The position numbers were made by a program, and so were the translations under genes. DNA of 6,219 nt from positions 1 through 6,219 of the forward strand of contig DFEM01000001.1 of assembly GCA_002369155.1 (NCBI GenBank), in the 5' to 3' direction. Under the pieces are notes generated by a model that worked only from the letters and a program-made list of their open reading frames with translations, was not told the DNA's origin and searched no databases. Origin of the DNA: Lachnospiraceae bacterium UBA3802 (GTDB lineage: Bacteria; Bacillota; Clostridia; Lachnospirales; Lachnospiraceae). Each line of letters starts with the position of its first letter. Positions within the stretch are counted from its first letter, which is position 1. Below, one piece after another: positions 6,073-6,219 of this stretch.

Positions 6073-6219
6073 TTAAGGTTGATTCGAATTACTTTCATCC
6101 GTTCCGGAGTTTCCTCCGTTATCAGTTCCCGAGTTTCCTCCGTTGTCTGTTCCCGAGTTTCCTCCGTTGTCTGTTCCCGAGTTTCCTCCGTTATCAGTTC
6201 CCGAGTTTCCTCCGTTGTC
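6073..6219 (-). CDS. C-terminus of a protein with DNGGNSGT octapeptide repeats
   Basis: The last 48 codons and the TAA stop (6075-6073) of a minus-strand gene are present; its start is beyond the window. The visible part is five perfect copies of the octapeptide DNGGNSGT followed by the tail DESNSNQP. Composition is Gly/Asn/Ser/Thr with one Asp per repeat and no hydrophobic residue, so it should be a disordered, acidic, flexible tail. Such tails occur on secreted, surface and penicillin-binding proteins of Clostridia, but the globular part that would identify this protein is not visible. There is no cell-wall anchor motif (LPxTG plus hydrophobic helix) after the repeats. The frame is supported by all changes between repeats being synonymous. 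The gene lies 38 nt upstream of the DUF5684 gene and is probably cotranscribed. Confidence 0.8.
   Translation of the reverse strand, partial: DNGGNSGTDNGGNSGTDNGGNSGTDNGGNSGTDNGGNSGTDESNSNQP
6100..6219 (-). repeat. Five 24-bp in-frame tandem repeats
   Basis: The unit read on the minus strand is GAy AAC GGA GGA AAC TCG GGA ACn. Five full copies are inside the window and the array may continue beyond 6219. Differences are confined to third codon positions: GAC or GAT for Asp, ACA, ACT or ACG for Thr, and TCC instead of TCG in the copy nearest the stop. The amino acids are identical in every copy. Confidence 0.95.

Noticed and set aside
6100..6219. Regular short repeats as a possible CRISPR array
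   Set aside because: The repeats are directly adjacent with no unique spacers, have a 24-bp period, stay in one reading frame and vary only at synonymous sites, so they are coding tandem repeats.

Overview
The window looks like chromosomal DNA of a low-GC Gram-positive bacterium, most likely a Clostridia member of the Lachnospiraceae type (Butyrivibrio/Roseburia-like). The grounds are AT-rich intergenic DNA, strong AGGAGG-type ribosome binding sites, a YczE-like DUF6198 membrane protein, a DUF5684 membrane protein, a solitary ECF transporter S component and a tandem pair of ABC half-exporters. The taxonomic assignment is inference from protein style; no rRNA or marker gene is present.

Layout from left to right. 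(1) 1-230, minus: N-terminal part of a YczE/DUF6198-type membrane protein, cut by the window edge. Its best ribosome binding site is placed for a four-codon leader ORF that overlaps the real start. (2) 449-886, plus: a small zinc-ribbon protein, divergent from gene 1. Its promoter has an 18-bp perfect palindrome lying between the -35 and -10 boxes. (3) 917-949: a bidirectional terminator between convergent genes. (4) 955-4582, minus: two overlapping genes for ABC half-transporters (TMD-NBD each), probably one heterodimeric exporter. A good promoter lies at 4671-4700, and the leader of about 80 nt holds two inverted repeats. (5) 4583-5000: a 418-bp AT-rich gap with divergent signals and a small ORF broken by one in-frame stop. 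(6) 5001-5555, plus: an ECF transporter S component, followed by a strong bidirectional terminator at 5573-5611. (7) 5627-6219, minus: a DUF5684 membrane protein, preceded in the same operon by the C-terminus of a protein made of DNGGNSGT octapeptide repeats.

How the parts work together: three minus-strand units (YczE-like, ABC pair, repeat protein plus DUF5684) alternate with plus-strand single genes (zinc ribbon, ECF S). Both convergent junctions carry bidirectional hairpin terminators. Four of the six identified products are membrane transport or membrane proteins, but nothing links them into one pathway. The ABC pair has no visible cargo peptide, modification enzyme or immunity gene here, and the ECF S component must borrow its energizing module from elsewhere.

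I do not see a clearly new system. The observations most worth a second look are the four-codon leader ORF, the palindrome in the zinc-ribbon promoter spacer, the two inverted repeats in the ABC leader with the altered signature motif of the first ABC subunit, the small interrupted ORF, and the synonymous A-B-B-A pattern in the 24-bp repeats.
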